Positions 27,293-38,074 of a DNA stretch of 64,000 nucleotides are shown here, one piece after another; position 1 is the stretch's first letter; each line of letters starts with the position of its first letter. The position numbers and the translations under genes are program-made. Source of the DNA: Phaseolus vulgaris (Eukaryota; Streptophyta; Magnoliopsida; Fabales; Fabaceae); the NCBI RefSeq assembly GCF_000499845.2, contig NC_023751.2, positions 8,908,335 through 8,972,334 on the forward strand, written 5' to 3'. The notes below the pieces were generated by a model. The model ran no database searches. It saw only the letters and a program-made list of their open reading frames with translations, and was not told the DNA's origin.

Positions 27293-27858
27293 TGGTGTGT
27301 TTGGATTTGGGGGGAGATTTGTGAGTGATTTAAGAGGAAAAAGAAATTGTTTGAATTATGGTATATTAGTATAGATCTATGAAGAAAGTTTATTGAAATT
27401 TGGGAGTGATGTGATGATTGTGTGAAAGTTTGTGAGTGACTTGATAAATATAATAAATTTAAAATAATTATAAATAATTTAATATAAAAACTTTAAAAAT
27501 TAAAATTAAAATAAATTAAAAATTAATAAATAATAATAAAATCATATTAATAGTTAAATTTTAAATTAATTTTTATTTATTATTTTAATTATTCATTTTG
27601 TTATAATAAAAATATATATTAAATATTATACTTATATTTATATTAAAACATAACTTTTATATATAATCAATTTATATATAATTAATTTTAAAAAAACAAC
27701 TTTCTTCACAAATCTCTTCACATAATTTTTTTTAAAGCATAAAAATACATAATTTTTCGTAATTTCCTATACTTTTTTTATTGTTTTTCCAACTTTCTCT
27801 TCAATACTCTTATTCATTCCTATTTTTTACATTTCTTCTTCTATAAACAAACACACCC
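27293..27858. mobile_element. Tourist-like (PIF/Harbinger) MITE upstream of TTG1
   Basis: Left end TGGTGTGTTTG and right end CAAACACACCC are inverted repeats, each flanked by TAA (27290..27292 and 27859..27861), the 3-bp target typical of PIF/Harbinger elements. The GGGTGTGTTTG terminus fits Tourist-type MITEs. The interior is AT-rich and non-coding. Its right end lies about 420 bp before the TTG1 start codon, so it probably falls within the promoter region. The minus strand near 7385..7530 holds a diverged relative. Confidence 0.62.
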
Positions 27859-28275
27859 TAAAGAGTACAATTCCTCGACTTAAGTACATATGTTTCCATT
27901 GAGTTATTCCTCGACTTATTGTTTTTTACGCATTATTGAGTAAAGAAGAAACAAATATATAAAGAGAGGAAAGAAAAAAAAGGAAGATGGAAGGGTAAAT
28001 AAGAATTGGTACTTGGAGAAAAGGATGGTGATAGAAATAAATGAAAGTAAGAAAAGTAAGGTGTAAGGAGTGGATTTGAGGATTTGACCTGTCTGGTCAA
28101 ATGTGGTAACCCATATCACGCCCCTCACGTGAGACTTTTGGAGTGACAGACAAGTTACAAGGATTGGTATGGTTTCTCAACTCCCACTCTCACCTAACAT
28201 TTCAGTTAACCACCATCCTCAAACATCAAACCTCAAACCTCAAACACAATCACCACCAATTCCCTTCCAAACAAA

Positions 28276-29286
28276 ATGGATAATTCCACCCAAGACTCCC
28301 ACCTTCGATCGGAGAACTCGGTGACCCATGAATCGCCCTACCCAATCTACGCCATGGCCTTCTCACCCTCCCACCCTCACCGTCTCGCCCTCGGAAGTTT
28401 CATCGAAAAATACACCAACCGCATCCACATCCTCTCCTTTCACCCCGACACCCTTTCCCTCACCCCACACCCCTCCCTCTCCTTCGACCACCCTTACCCT
28501 CCAACCAAGCTCATGTTCCACCCTCGCAAACCATCCCCCTCCTCCTCCTCCGACCTCCTAGCAACCTCCGGCGACTACCTCCGCCTCTGGGACGTCCGCG
28601 AAAACTCCGTCGAGCCCCTCTCCCTCTTCAACAACAGCAAGACCAGCGAGTTTTGCGCGCCCCTCACCTCCTTCGACTGGAACGACATCGACCACAATCG
28701 CATCGGCACCTCCAGCATCGACACCACCTGCACCATCTGGGACATCGAACGCACCGTCGTCGAGACGCAGCTCATCGCCCACGACAAGGAGGTCTACGAC
28801 ATCGCCTGGGGTGAGGCAAGAGTCTTCGCCTCCGTCTCAGCCGACGGCTCCGTTCGAATCTTCGATTTGCGTGACAAAGAGCACTCCACCATCATCTATG
28901 AAAGCCCCCACCCCGACACCCCTTTGCTGCGTTTGGCTTGGAACAAGCAAGACCTCAGGTATATGGCTACCATCTTGATGGACAGTAATAAAGTTGTGAT
29001 CTTGGATATTAGGTCCCCCACTACCCCTGTGGCGGAGTTAGAGAGGCATCGTGGGAGTGTAAATGCCATTGCTTGGGCTCCTCATAGCTCTACGCATATT
29101 TGTTCTGCTGGGGATGATACTCAGGCTCTTATCTGGGAATTGCCCACGCTGGCTGCTCCCTCTGGGATTGATCCTATGTGCATGTATTCTGCTGGCTGTG
29201 AAATCAACCAGCTGCAGTGGTCCGCGGCTCAGCCTGATTGGATTGCTATTGCTTTTGCCAACAAGGTGCAGCTTTTGAAGGTTTGA
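28276..29286 (+). CDS. TTG1: TTG1-type WD40-repeat regulator
   Basis: Single uninterrupted frame of 336 residues, close to the 341 of Arabidopsis TRANSPARENT TESTA GLABRA1. It opens MDNSTQDS...[12 protein letters not shown] like that protein. WD-type repeats are seen around residues 95-110 ([10 protein letters not shown]), 142-157 ([12 protein letters not shown]), 172-199 ([15 protein letters not shown]), 225-246 ([19 protein letters not shown]) and 262-289 ([19 protein letters not shown]). [17 protein letters not shown] and the block 165-250 are nearly invariant in the family. Known role: scaffold joining R2R3-MYB and bHLH factors for anthocyanin, proanthocyanidin, trichome and root-hair control. 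The start ATG has a good context (ACAAAATGG). Codon usage is strongly C/G-ending up to about 28900 and AT-ending afterwards. Orthology is very likely; a specific locus name is not asserted. Confidence 0.95.
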   Translation: MDNSTQDSHLRSENSVTHESPYPIYAMAFSPSHPHRLALGSFIEKYTNRIHILSFHPDTLSLTPHPSLSFDHPYPPTKLMFHPRKPSPSSSSDLLATSGDYLRLWDVRENSVEPLSLFNNSKTSEFCAPLTSFDWNDIDHNRIGTSSIDTTCTIWDIERTVVETQLIAHDKEVYDIAWGEARVFASVSADGSVRIFDLRDKEHSTIIYESPHPDTPLLRLAWNKQDLRYMATILMDSNKVVILDIRSPTTPVAELERHRGSVNAIAWAPHSSTHICSAGDDTQALIWELPTLAAPSGIDPMCMYSAGCEINQLQWSAAQPDWIAIAFANKVQLLKV

Positions 29287-30764
29287 GGTGAGGTCAGAAA
29301 CAAACATAGTTAACTTGATTCTGTGATAGATAGGACTATTTTGCCGGATGCTGCTGCAACTTGTCAGTTCTCACTTGTTTTCTTTGGGTTTTTTAGCATG
29401 TGGATTACAGTATGAGTGAGTTAGTGTATACCAGTTAGCGCAAACTAGTTTGCCTTCCTCTCTCTTGGGGAAAAATCGATGTTTCACTTGTTATTTTGTT
29501 GAAAAGATGGAAATCATAGTTGTAAAATGTTCAGTGTAGGTATTCCCATTTGATCGTTACAAAATTTAAACACCTTGCTCCTGCTACGAATGGATCTGTG
29601 ATTTTGAGCATCTGCTTTCACGCCTCCATCACTTTGCTTTTCTGATGCTTTTGTTTGTTATCACTTAAAGTGTCCTTGCTAAGCATTTATTCGTCTAACC
29701 ATAATCTCAGTTCTAAGACCTCTGAATAATATGATATTCGTAGACCACTATAAGATTATCGTTTTTTTGAACTAACTGCAACTTAAAGATTGGCTTTGGC
29801 AATTGCATGTTCATTTGGAGCCCAGCCTACAACTCTTTGATCATTAGGGATATGATACTTACTGAGGTCCTTCTTGTATTGCTGGTGGTTTGGTGTTAAA
29901 TTCAGGCATTTGTCTGGAGCAATTTCAATGACAAATTCCTGTTTTTTATTTTTTAAAAAAATTATCAGCCTCTTGAATCTGTTGCTTCTTTGTGCATCAC
30001 TCGTGATCTTCAACATTTATGTTTTGATCATCCCTTCAAATAGTTAAGCTCCCATCACCAAGGTTTTAAAGACAATTCTTGTTACTTTAACTAGCTTTAT
30101 GCCTGCAGTTTAACACACCCTTTCAAATTGGGTTGTAATATTAATGTCAAAGCTGTGTGTAGGAATATATTTTTTGTTAAGCTATTTTGACATAGTTGAT
30201 AATGCTGTTAATAATAACATAATTCTGATGACCATTTTATGTCATTCTCTTCTTTCCAATTCTTATGACTGTCTGATGTTACTTGTGGCATTTTGAAGTG
30301 ACTGGATATACTGTGTGCATTGATAAAGTACATTTCTAGTACATGTTGTGTCCTTTTGGCTGATGATTCTGCTACTTGTAAATGATGGGATCGCTTATTG
30401 GTGAAGCTCATAATTAGTTCTTGAAGTTTTGTATGATCAATTTTAGGATTGGATGTGTGTGATTTATACTCATATCCAATATCTTTTGATTCAGAAGCAA
30501 ACTTATAAACATTTGTGAACGCCTTTGCATGTCCTACTATTTTTTTTAGGATGTTTGCAATATTAAGAACTGCTGTTGATTTCTGAACGTCAAAGGTAAA
30601 ATCAACTGAATTACTTGTTGGTAATATTTTGGAATATTAAATTACTGCTATTGAAGTTCTAGTTTAGGGCAAAGGAACTTTATTGTCTTCCTAATTTTCT
30701 AGTTCTAATATAGTTTCTCGGAGTCGGGACAATAATAAATTTGTCTAAGGTGTTTGTGAAGATT
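29287..30764. other. TTG1 3' flank, no further gene seen
   Basis: This interval should contain the TTG1 3' untranslated region, T-rich and close to the stop. The minus-strand open frames at 29783..30016 and 30208..30411 have no recognisable homology or codon signal. No canonical poly(A) signal can be singled out with confidence. Confidence 0.5.
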
Positions 30765-31246
30765 TGGTTTAGTCAAAATCTATGTTCAAAGGTTCCTAGA
30801 GGGGTTAAAGTGTCTGGTGGTACAAGACCATCTGTCTTGACTAGAGCTTTAGGCTAGATTGTATGCTGCATCAGTTTGACTTCCATCGTCAGTTGGCGTT
30901 TCAACCTCCTAACTGAATCATTGTATATGTGATTTTGCAACTGTTTGGCACATCCTTTTGGAAGTTAGTTAGACAATTTTAACTGTATAAATAGGCCTTG
31001 CTATGAACAATTATCTTTAACTTAGAGTTGATAGTTCACTAGTGAGATAGACTTTGTGCTGTAATATCAAATTCTTTCTTAGGGAATTTCTGACTATGGA
31101 CATAGTCAAACCATGTAAATTTCTCATGTGTGATTCTTTGTTTACTTTTCTTGTTTACCTTCTGTCCATTCTTGCGATTTCCTTTGTTATCGTCTAGTGT
31201 ATGTGAGTGGTAGATGGTTCAATGAATTTGTGTCTCTTTCCTTACA
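30765..31246 (+). repeat. 5' LTR of decayed copia element
   Basis: Shares long stretches with 34284..34736: CAAAGGTTC, AATTTGACTTCCA versus CAGTTTGACTTCCA, TTTTAACTGTATAAATA (a likely TATA box at about 30983), AACAATTATCTTTAACTTAG and GTGAGTGGTAGATG. The sequence after it (31247..) replaces a primer-binding site but has drifted too far to name the tRNA. Confidence 0.8.
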
Positions 31247-31259
31247 AACCGGTGCGGTG

Positions 31260-34180
31260 AACGTGGAGTGAAGGAAACTCAATCATCATGACTTTCACAA
31301 TGTATGAGGTTGAGAAATTTATTGGCTCAAATGATTTTGGGTTATGACGGTTGAAGATGCATGCTCTTTTGGTTCAACAAAGCCTTCTTGAAGCTTTGGA
31401 AGGTGAATCCAAGCTTGACATAACCATGGTTGAGAAGGAAAAGATTGTGTTGTTGGAGATAGATCATAGAGCAATTGTTTTGATCCTAGTGCTGAAAAAA
31501 CTATATACTCTAAGACAGTGTTATGACACAGAAGGTTATAAGCGAGAAAGGCTTAGTGGAGTTGGACCAACAAAGCTTGTTTAGGTGTGACATAATTGAC
31601 CAATTGGCATTCTATGAACACCGCGTCCAGGGGAAAACCTGTAAAATCCGTTTCAACATGGGTCAGCAAAGGACAAAGGGGATCCTTGAACGTTCATGCT
31701 GATCTATGGGGTCCATCTCCTATTCCATCACACTCTAATGCTAGATATTTCTTGTCGAGGAAGTTATGGGTCTACCCTCAGAAGACCAAAGACGAAGCTT
31801 TTGAGAACTTCAAAAGCTAGAAGCGTCTGGAGGAGAACCAAACCAATAAGATGGTAAAGCGGTGCAAAGCCGATAATGGTCTTGAGTTTTGTTATGAATT
31901 GTTTAACCCCTTTTGCAGAGAGCATGGCATAGCGAAGCACCAAAAAATTTGCAAGGATTCCTCAACAAAATGGCTAAGCAAAAAGATTCAATAAGACTAT
32001 TTTGGAACGAGTGAGTTGCATGATATTGAGTGTTGGAATTTTCAAAGAATGTTTGTGCTGAATTTATGGTTATTGTTGCTTATCTGAGAAAGAAATGTCA
32101 ATCAACTGTACTGAACATGAAGACTCCTAAGGAAGTGTAGTCAGGACATCCCCCAATCTTGATCATTTGAGAATCTTTGGCTATGTTGTCTATGCTCATA
32201 TTAGGTAAAGAAAATTGGATGCTCGTACGGTTAAAAGTGTTTCTAGGGTATCCAGAAGGAGTGAAGGGATACACTTTATGGTGTCTAAAGATAGGATTCA
32301 AGAAGTTTATCATCAGCACATACGTTGTCTTCAGTGAAACTGAAATGACCTACAAGCCAAAAGTTTCTGGTTGTAAGTTTGTTGATAACAGTAATGCTAA
32401 TAAGGTTGGAGTCTAGTAGATGAGACGAGTCTGAAGCCGTTAGACCATTTGAAGATGATAGATGTTTGGCTGATGGGTCTAAAGACGATGTACGTTCTAT
32501 TACGTCTGATGAAGATCAACGTGTTGTTGACTACAAATTAGCCAAAGCTAGAACCAGGAGAACGATCAGAGCTCTGGATAGGTATGATTATGCAAAGCTA
32601 ATTGCGTACTACTTGGTGGCTGCTAGTGAGGTGATAGAAGATGAACCTTCTAGTGTATCGTCTACCTTAGCAAGTAAGGAGAAGACTCAATGGCTAAACG
32701 TCATGAATGAGGAGATGAAGTCGCATCATCTGCATAATACCTGGACTCTGGTTTGTAGACCTTAGGGTTCTAGGTTGGTTAGTTGCAAATGGATTTTCAA
32801 AAGAAAATATGGTGCTTCAAGAACTGATCAACAAAGATTAAGGGGAAGACTAGTGGCTAGAGTTTTTACACAAAGGGAAGAAATTCATTATAATAATGTC
32901 TTCTCCCCTGTTGTGAAACATAGATCCGTAAGGATGTTGTTAGCCATGGTTGTTGTGTTTAACCTTGGGCTGGAACAAATGGATGTTAAGACTACATTTC
33001 TTTATGGAGACTTAGATGAAACCATTTACATGAATCAACCAAAGGATTTGCGGTAGGGGGCCAAGAAGATTATGCTTGTAAACTAAATAGATCTTTGCAT
33101 GGTCTGAAATAATCCCCAAGGCAATGGAATGGACAATTTGATGATTTATTGCTAGAATTGGTTTTGAACGTAGCAAGTATGATACTGTATTTACTTCAAG
33201 TTTATAACAAAAGGTTTGTTCATTATATTGTTGTTGTATGTAGACTATATTCTAATAAAGCAATAGTAAGCCTGTGGTACAAAAGGTTAAAACTGAGTTG
33301 AATAACGAGTTTGAAATAAAGACCTGGGAGCTGCTAGGAAGATATTGGGGATTGAGATCACCAGATGACGTGATTTGAAGCGTTTGTACTTGTCTCAGAA
33401 GACCTATTTTAGAAAAATCCTTGATAAGTTTGGCATGACAAACTTAAAACCGGTTTCCACACCTATTGCTTCTCCTCACTACAAGCTGAGTGATGAACAG
33501 TCTCCTAAGACGGTGGAGGAACAACGCTATATGGATGGTCTTCCATATGCTAATCTCGGTTCTGTTATGTATGCTATGTGCACGTGTTGACATAGCTTAT
33601 GTTGCGAGTGTTGTAAGCAGATTTATGTCTAACCATAAACGAGCACATTGGCAAGCTCTTAAGAGACTTCTACATTATTTGAAGGGGTCACTTGGAAGAA
33701 TCTTGGTTTATTGTGGAGCCAGACAGTTTATGGGAGAAGTTCCAATAGAAGAGTTTGTTGACTCAGACTTTGTTTGGTGTTTGAACACCAGAAAATCTCT
33801 CACTGACTATGTGTTTAATGCCCATGGTACTGTTATTAGCTGGAAGGCCAGTCTACAGAATGTAGTGGCTGGCTTTGTCAACCACTGAGGCAGAGTATAT
33901 TGTCATGATAGAAGTTGTGAAAGAAGCTTTGTGGCTTAAGGGTCTAGCCTACGTGCTGAAGGTGCAGGACCAGGTTGTCATAGTCTACTGTGACAACAAT
34001 AGTACTATACAACTTTCGAAGAACCAAGTCTATCATGAGAGAACAAAGCATATTGATGTGAAACTGCATTTCGTGAGAGAGGAGATTGTCAGATGACCTG
34101 TGAAGGTGGCAAAGGTCTCATTGGATCATAATCTCTCTTATATGATCACAAAAGTTTTGTCTGGCAGTAAGTTATTTCAT
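31260..34180 (+). pseudogene. degenerate copia gag-pol
   Basis: A gag start is recognisable at 31288..31580 (EKFIGSNDFG, then RLKMHALLVQQSLLEALEGE). Integrase core follows from about 31640 (HADLWGPSPIPSHSNARYF, KLWVYPQKTKDEAFENFKS), then a DNGLEF-like block at about 31872. Reverse transcriptase lies at 32690..33300 (MVSCKWIFKRK, QMDVKTTFLYGDL, and a LLLYVDYIL block in which the second catalytic Asp of YVDD is changed to Tyr). RNase H is at 33590..34170 (STTEAEYIVMIE, ERTKHIDVKLHFVRE). At least ten stops or frameshifts break it. Compared with the copia fragment at 1..2189 it is of a similar lineage but far older. Confidence 0.88.
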
Positions 34181-34283
34181 TGCCTGAATCTAATCTAGCT
34201 GATAGGGGATTTATCCTGTAATGGGCTTAGAGGCAATATTTTTTTATCACTCAGAAGATTTGTGTTGAACCAAGATGGAGATT

Positions 34284-34736
34284 TGGTTATGTGCAAAGGT
34301 TCTTAGACGGTTTACCAGTAGTAGACCACTTGTCTTGATCAGAGCTTCTGGCTAGAGCGTCTGTTGAATCAATTTGACTTCCAACATCAATTGGTGTTTC
34401 CAACTCCTAACTCAATCACTGTACACATGACTTTGCAACTATTTGGTTCGTTCTTTTGAAAGTTAGTTAGTTTTAACTGTATAAATATGACATTGTAATG
34501 AACAATTATCTTTAACTTAGAGTTGAGAATTTACTATTGACTTTGTGTTGTAATCTTTAGATTCTTTCATAGTGAATTTCTGACCGGGAATATAAATTGG
34601 GTTTCAGTCGAACCACATAAATTTCTGTGTGTGTGGTTCTTCATTTACTTTTTATCTTTTCTTGCGGTTTCTTTTGTTATCATCTAATGTTTGTGAGTGG
34701 TAGATGATCCATTGAATTTGTGTCTATTTCCTTGTA
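34284..34736 (+). repeat. 3' LTR of decayed copia element
   Basis: Preceded by a polypurine tract AACCAAGATGGAGATT (34268..34283). It aligns along its whole length to the 5' LTR, including the TATA box TTTTAACTGTATAAATATG at about 34473 and the terminal region TTTGTGTCTATTTCCTT. Confidence 0.8.
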
Positions 34737-35159
34737 GTGTTTATTTATTTTACAACAAATTTGTTTGAGGTTAACGTACAGGGTAGATGAATACATTTTC
34801 AAAAAGAATCAAGTGTTGACCCCACATGTCTCTAACTTAAGGGTTTTTTAGTGGACCATGGCTTTTTCTATTGAAGACACGCACTTTAGTTTAAAGTTTC
34901 TTGCACTTATAACTTCGTCCCTCTAGGCGCCTTCTTTTGTCTGTTGTAGTAAATTCCCCACATGTTGTGCCAATTAAGATTTGGCGTATATTTACTTTAA
35001 CACAATTGAGAGTAGCTTTTATGTTAATCGATGAAGCATCCAAACACACCTTACATGAGATCTATGAACAATGTTTTCCCATTAGCCTCTAAAAATAGTA
35101 TGAAATAGCGCACTTGTTCCATTAGCCAACAGTGCTTGATATTGTTCTTTAGTAAAACA

Positions 35160-35990
35160 TCGTAGATTCTGAGTCATTATTATCCTTAACTTTTTCGTTG
35201 TCTGCTGGGACTTCACCCTCTTTCAAATTGGAATTGTTCACACGTGAGCTTTTGTTGTTATCACTTGTTTGATAACCATACCTTTTTGAGCAGGTAATCA
35301 TTGTATTGTTAGATTTCTCGCCAAATGTACATACTGTACCTGTCGGTTTCTTGGTCTTGAATGCATTAGCAAATGTTTACGAATTAGATACTACTTCATG
35401 TTGAATCTGTCTCTAGTGGAGTATCATTAAAAAAACCTATAGATAACGAGATATCTCTCTCTAGCAACCTAGCAAATGAATCATCCGGTCCCATCAGAAA
35501 ACGGATAATATAGTCTTGTTGGCAATGGATCTTAGCATTTCACCAAGCTGGTATTATTGGGCATGTGCAATGAGGCATTGACTTTTACTGTTTCCAGTTC
35601 CTCCCATAATCTTTTCATCTCACAAAATTGGTCCGAACTACTTAATGTCAGTCACCTTAAACCATGTAATTCTTGTAACTCAGCAATTCAAATGAGATAT
35701 CTCCTTGTGAGTTATCTCTTTTAAATCATTCTAGACACCAATAGCATGTATTATATGAAATACTTTGATCAATAGAAGGTGACAACGAATCTCGGATTTA
35801 TGATTTGATGAGATTGTTGCATTTATTATATGAAATACTTCATAATTGCATATTGCACTCGAATGGTGTCATAGATGGACCTATATTTATTGTTTGAAAC
35901 CAATCAATCTGGTCAAAGTGTAATAGTTTCTCCACTCAATGGTGGTAGGATTCTCGTTCAATGCGCATAATAGAACCTGGTGTGATTTAG
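35160..35990 (-). pseudogene. possible retroelement gag relic (weak)
   Basis: Read on the minus strand with frameshifts. Near 35415..35515 the block DYIIRFLMGPDDSFARLL resembles the UBN2-type gag domain of plant copia elements. Near 35268..35345 the block TVCTFGEKSNNTMITCSKRY looks like a decayed CCHC zinc knuckle. No LTRs, pol domains or intact frame are visible around it. The plus-strand open frame at 36042..36386 just beyond has no recognisable family. Confidence 0.35.
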
Positions 35991-37987
35991 TGTTGTGTTT
36001 AGATTCACAATCATGGATGCTCCACATGTATTCTTCTAACAATGCCGTTGATTCGAATTCAGGGAATGCAAATTCCGTGCAATCTTTGTGTAGAAGAGAT
36101 AAAGAACTCTGATATTTCAGATAAACAGATAAAACACGTTCAAAGTAAATATTCTTCCATCAAAGGAAAGATACAGAATTGCGCCATACTTGTTGTGTTT
36201 AGCATAAATAAGCTGCTTAGTGCACAGGAGCAAAATAGAAAGAAACACGACTTGCTACACTTAGGTACTGTTTGTTACTCGAAGTGGACTACTATATTGT
36301 ATTCTCATCCCTTTCTTCATCCAATTCATGTAAATGGGTTAATAATATATTCGCTTAGCTCAACTCAGATTATACTAAGGATCTAATATGGTGTCCATTA
36401 ATGTTTTCTGTGTCAGTCTTTTCTTCTGCTGCCTTCACGCGACAGAGTATTCAGTGGCAACTACACAAAAAAAATGATGAATAAAGTAAATGAAATCACT
36501 TTGGTTTTCTTTTCTTATAATATATACTTTCTGGTTATTCATAATAACAGTAATTATCTATGGACAATTGAAATTTTAATTGAGAAATATTTGTCGCATG
36601 GCTGAAGCGGGAAGTAATAGTAAAAAAAAACAAAAGAAGGAAATTGATGTGAAGATGCAGGCACACTAGGTAGCACTGGAATGAAAGTAAAAAATTACTT
36701 TTTTGTCCTTATATATTAATCTATTATAGTATTTTTTTTTAAAAACTAATTGGTCTCAAGGTTTTTTAAAAAGATGCAACTTAGTCCCTTTTGTTAAGTT
36801 TTCATCAACAACTTTAAGTGTTGATGACATGATGCACATAATGACATTTTTTGCATACATGAAATGTGAAGTTTGGACACTTGATATTATGACATGAAAA
36901 ATTTGTTTTTATATTTTAGGTTTTACGCATAATGAAATTGGGTGAAAGGAGATTAAGGGTTGAATTGAGAGTATCGCTCGGACTATTTCTACTGAGCTCG
37001 CTTCTGGTGTTTTTCATTGGGGTTTTGGCGTTTGCAATGTAGTTTGTGGTTACCTATTGTGTTTGTAAGGTTAGTTGTTATTGATTTTTACTGTGTGCAT
37101 TGAGCGAATCCTTGGTTTGGTTGTTTTGTGGGTTTATGGTTTTTTGTGTGCTTCTGTTGGTGTCGATGGTTCAAGCTGATCTTAACGAAGGCACCGTTGG
37201 AGAGATCATAACCTCTTAGAAGATTATTCTGAAAATGAGATCATGACAAAGATTTCTTGTTGAAGTGCAAAAGCAAGAGAAGACTATTGAAGAAGAGACG
37301 CAAGCCATCATCGATAACTTTGACATTTCCATCACAAATGTGTTGGCCTCAATCTCAAATCTTTCTTCAAGTTTCTTTTCAGTGATAATCCCCTCTTCTT
37401 CCTTCTTCTCGGGTAAGCAAAAAAGAAATAAATAGCAAAAGACTCTCAATTGGAACTAATGGAAACAAAATGAGGTAGAAGATTCACAAAGATGGGCCAA
37501 ATCATAAACTCTAATGATAGTGTTATGTGTGTCCAAACTACACAATCTAATCTTCATGTGCAAACTAATGTCACCTTATAAATAATAACCGTTGTTGGAA
37601 ACTTGACATAAAAAACCAAATTACACATTTTACACTTGAGACTAAATTAATTTTTTTTAAATCATATAAAAAATTGAATAGAAAAATACTATAGGTATAG
37701 GAACAAAAGGATAATTAAACTTAAAAAAAAGTGGGACCATGAGAAATGATAACCGCAAAGACGGTGCGTAGTGAATGAAGCATAGAGAAGCCACGTAATG
37801 GGAAGAAAGCCCAAAGGCCCCAAACCACAGAGGGTAGCAGAGGAAATAAAAACAAAAAGAAAAGAGAATATAAAAGAGAATGAGAAGAATGAATATCTAA
37901 TCCCAAAACACAATTTACAAACCCATCCCTCACCTCATATTTCTTTTTTTCTTTTTTTCTTTCCACAAAACAACTTAATAAATAAAA
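35991..37987. other. intergenic DNA upstream of the Nudix gene
   Basis: No gene recognised. Plus-strand frame 36042..36386 (114 codons) and minus-strand frame 37216..37449 lack homology and codon signal. 37800..37980 is purine-rich and probably contains the promoter and leader of the Nudix gene. Confidence 0.5.
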
Positions 37988-38019
37988 TTGACTAACAGAA
38001 ACCCAACCCCATTCCCACC

Positions 38020-38073
38020 ATGGACCTCAACCCCCACACGGCGCAACGCCCCGCCACCCACCGCTGCTCTTGA
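38020..38073 (+). promoter_or_regulatory. possible upstream ORF (17 codons) before the Nudix CDS
   Basis: ATG at 38020 sits in a near-ideal context (CCCACCATGG). Its frame ends at TGA 38071..38073, one base before the first in-frame ATG of the Nudix protein at 38075. If the transcript begins upstream of 38020, ribosomes would meet this ORF first and would have to reinitiate or leak past it. Confidence 0.45.
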
Positions 38074-38074
38074 G

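Larger units (their letters stand above)
30765..34736 (+). mobile_element. complete but decayed Ty1/copia element with two LTRs
   Basis: Direct repeats of about 450-480 bp bound a degenerate gag-pol. The element lies in the same orientation as TTG1, about 1.5 kb beyond its stop. The LTRs differ by many substitutions and small indels, the protein frames are broken repeatedly, and most of gag, all of protease and the N-terminal integrase region are missing between 31585 and 31596. This makes it an old, non-autonomous insertion. Exact LTR ends are uncertain by up to about 20 bp, and no convincing 5-bp target duplication could be read. Confidence 0.85.

Noticed and set aside
28558..28787. Minus-strand frames inside TTG1
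   Set aside because: Shadows of the GC-rich WD40 coding sequence, with no domain.
36042..36386. 114-codon plus-strand frame
   Set aside because: No recognisable family, no conserved blocks and no supporting context. Possibly real but unsupported.
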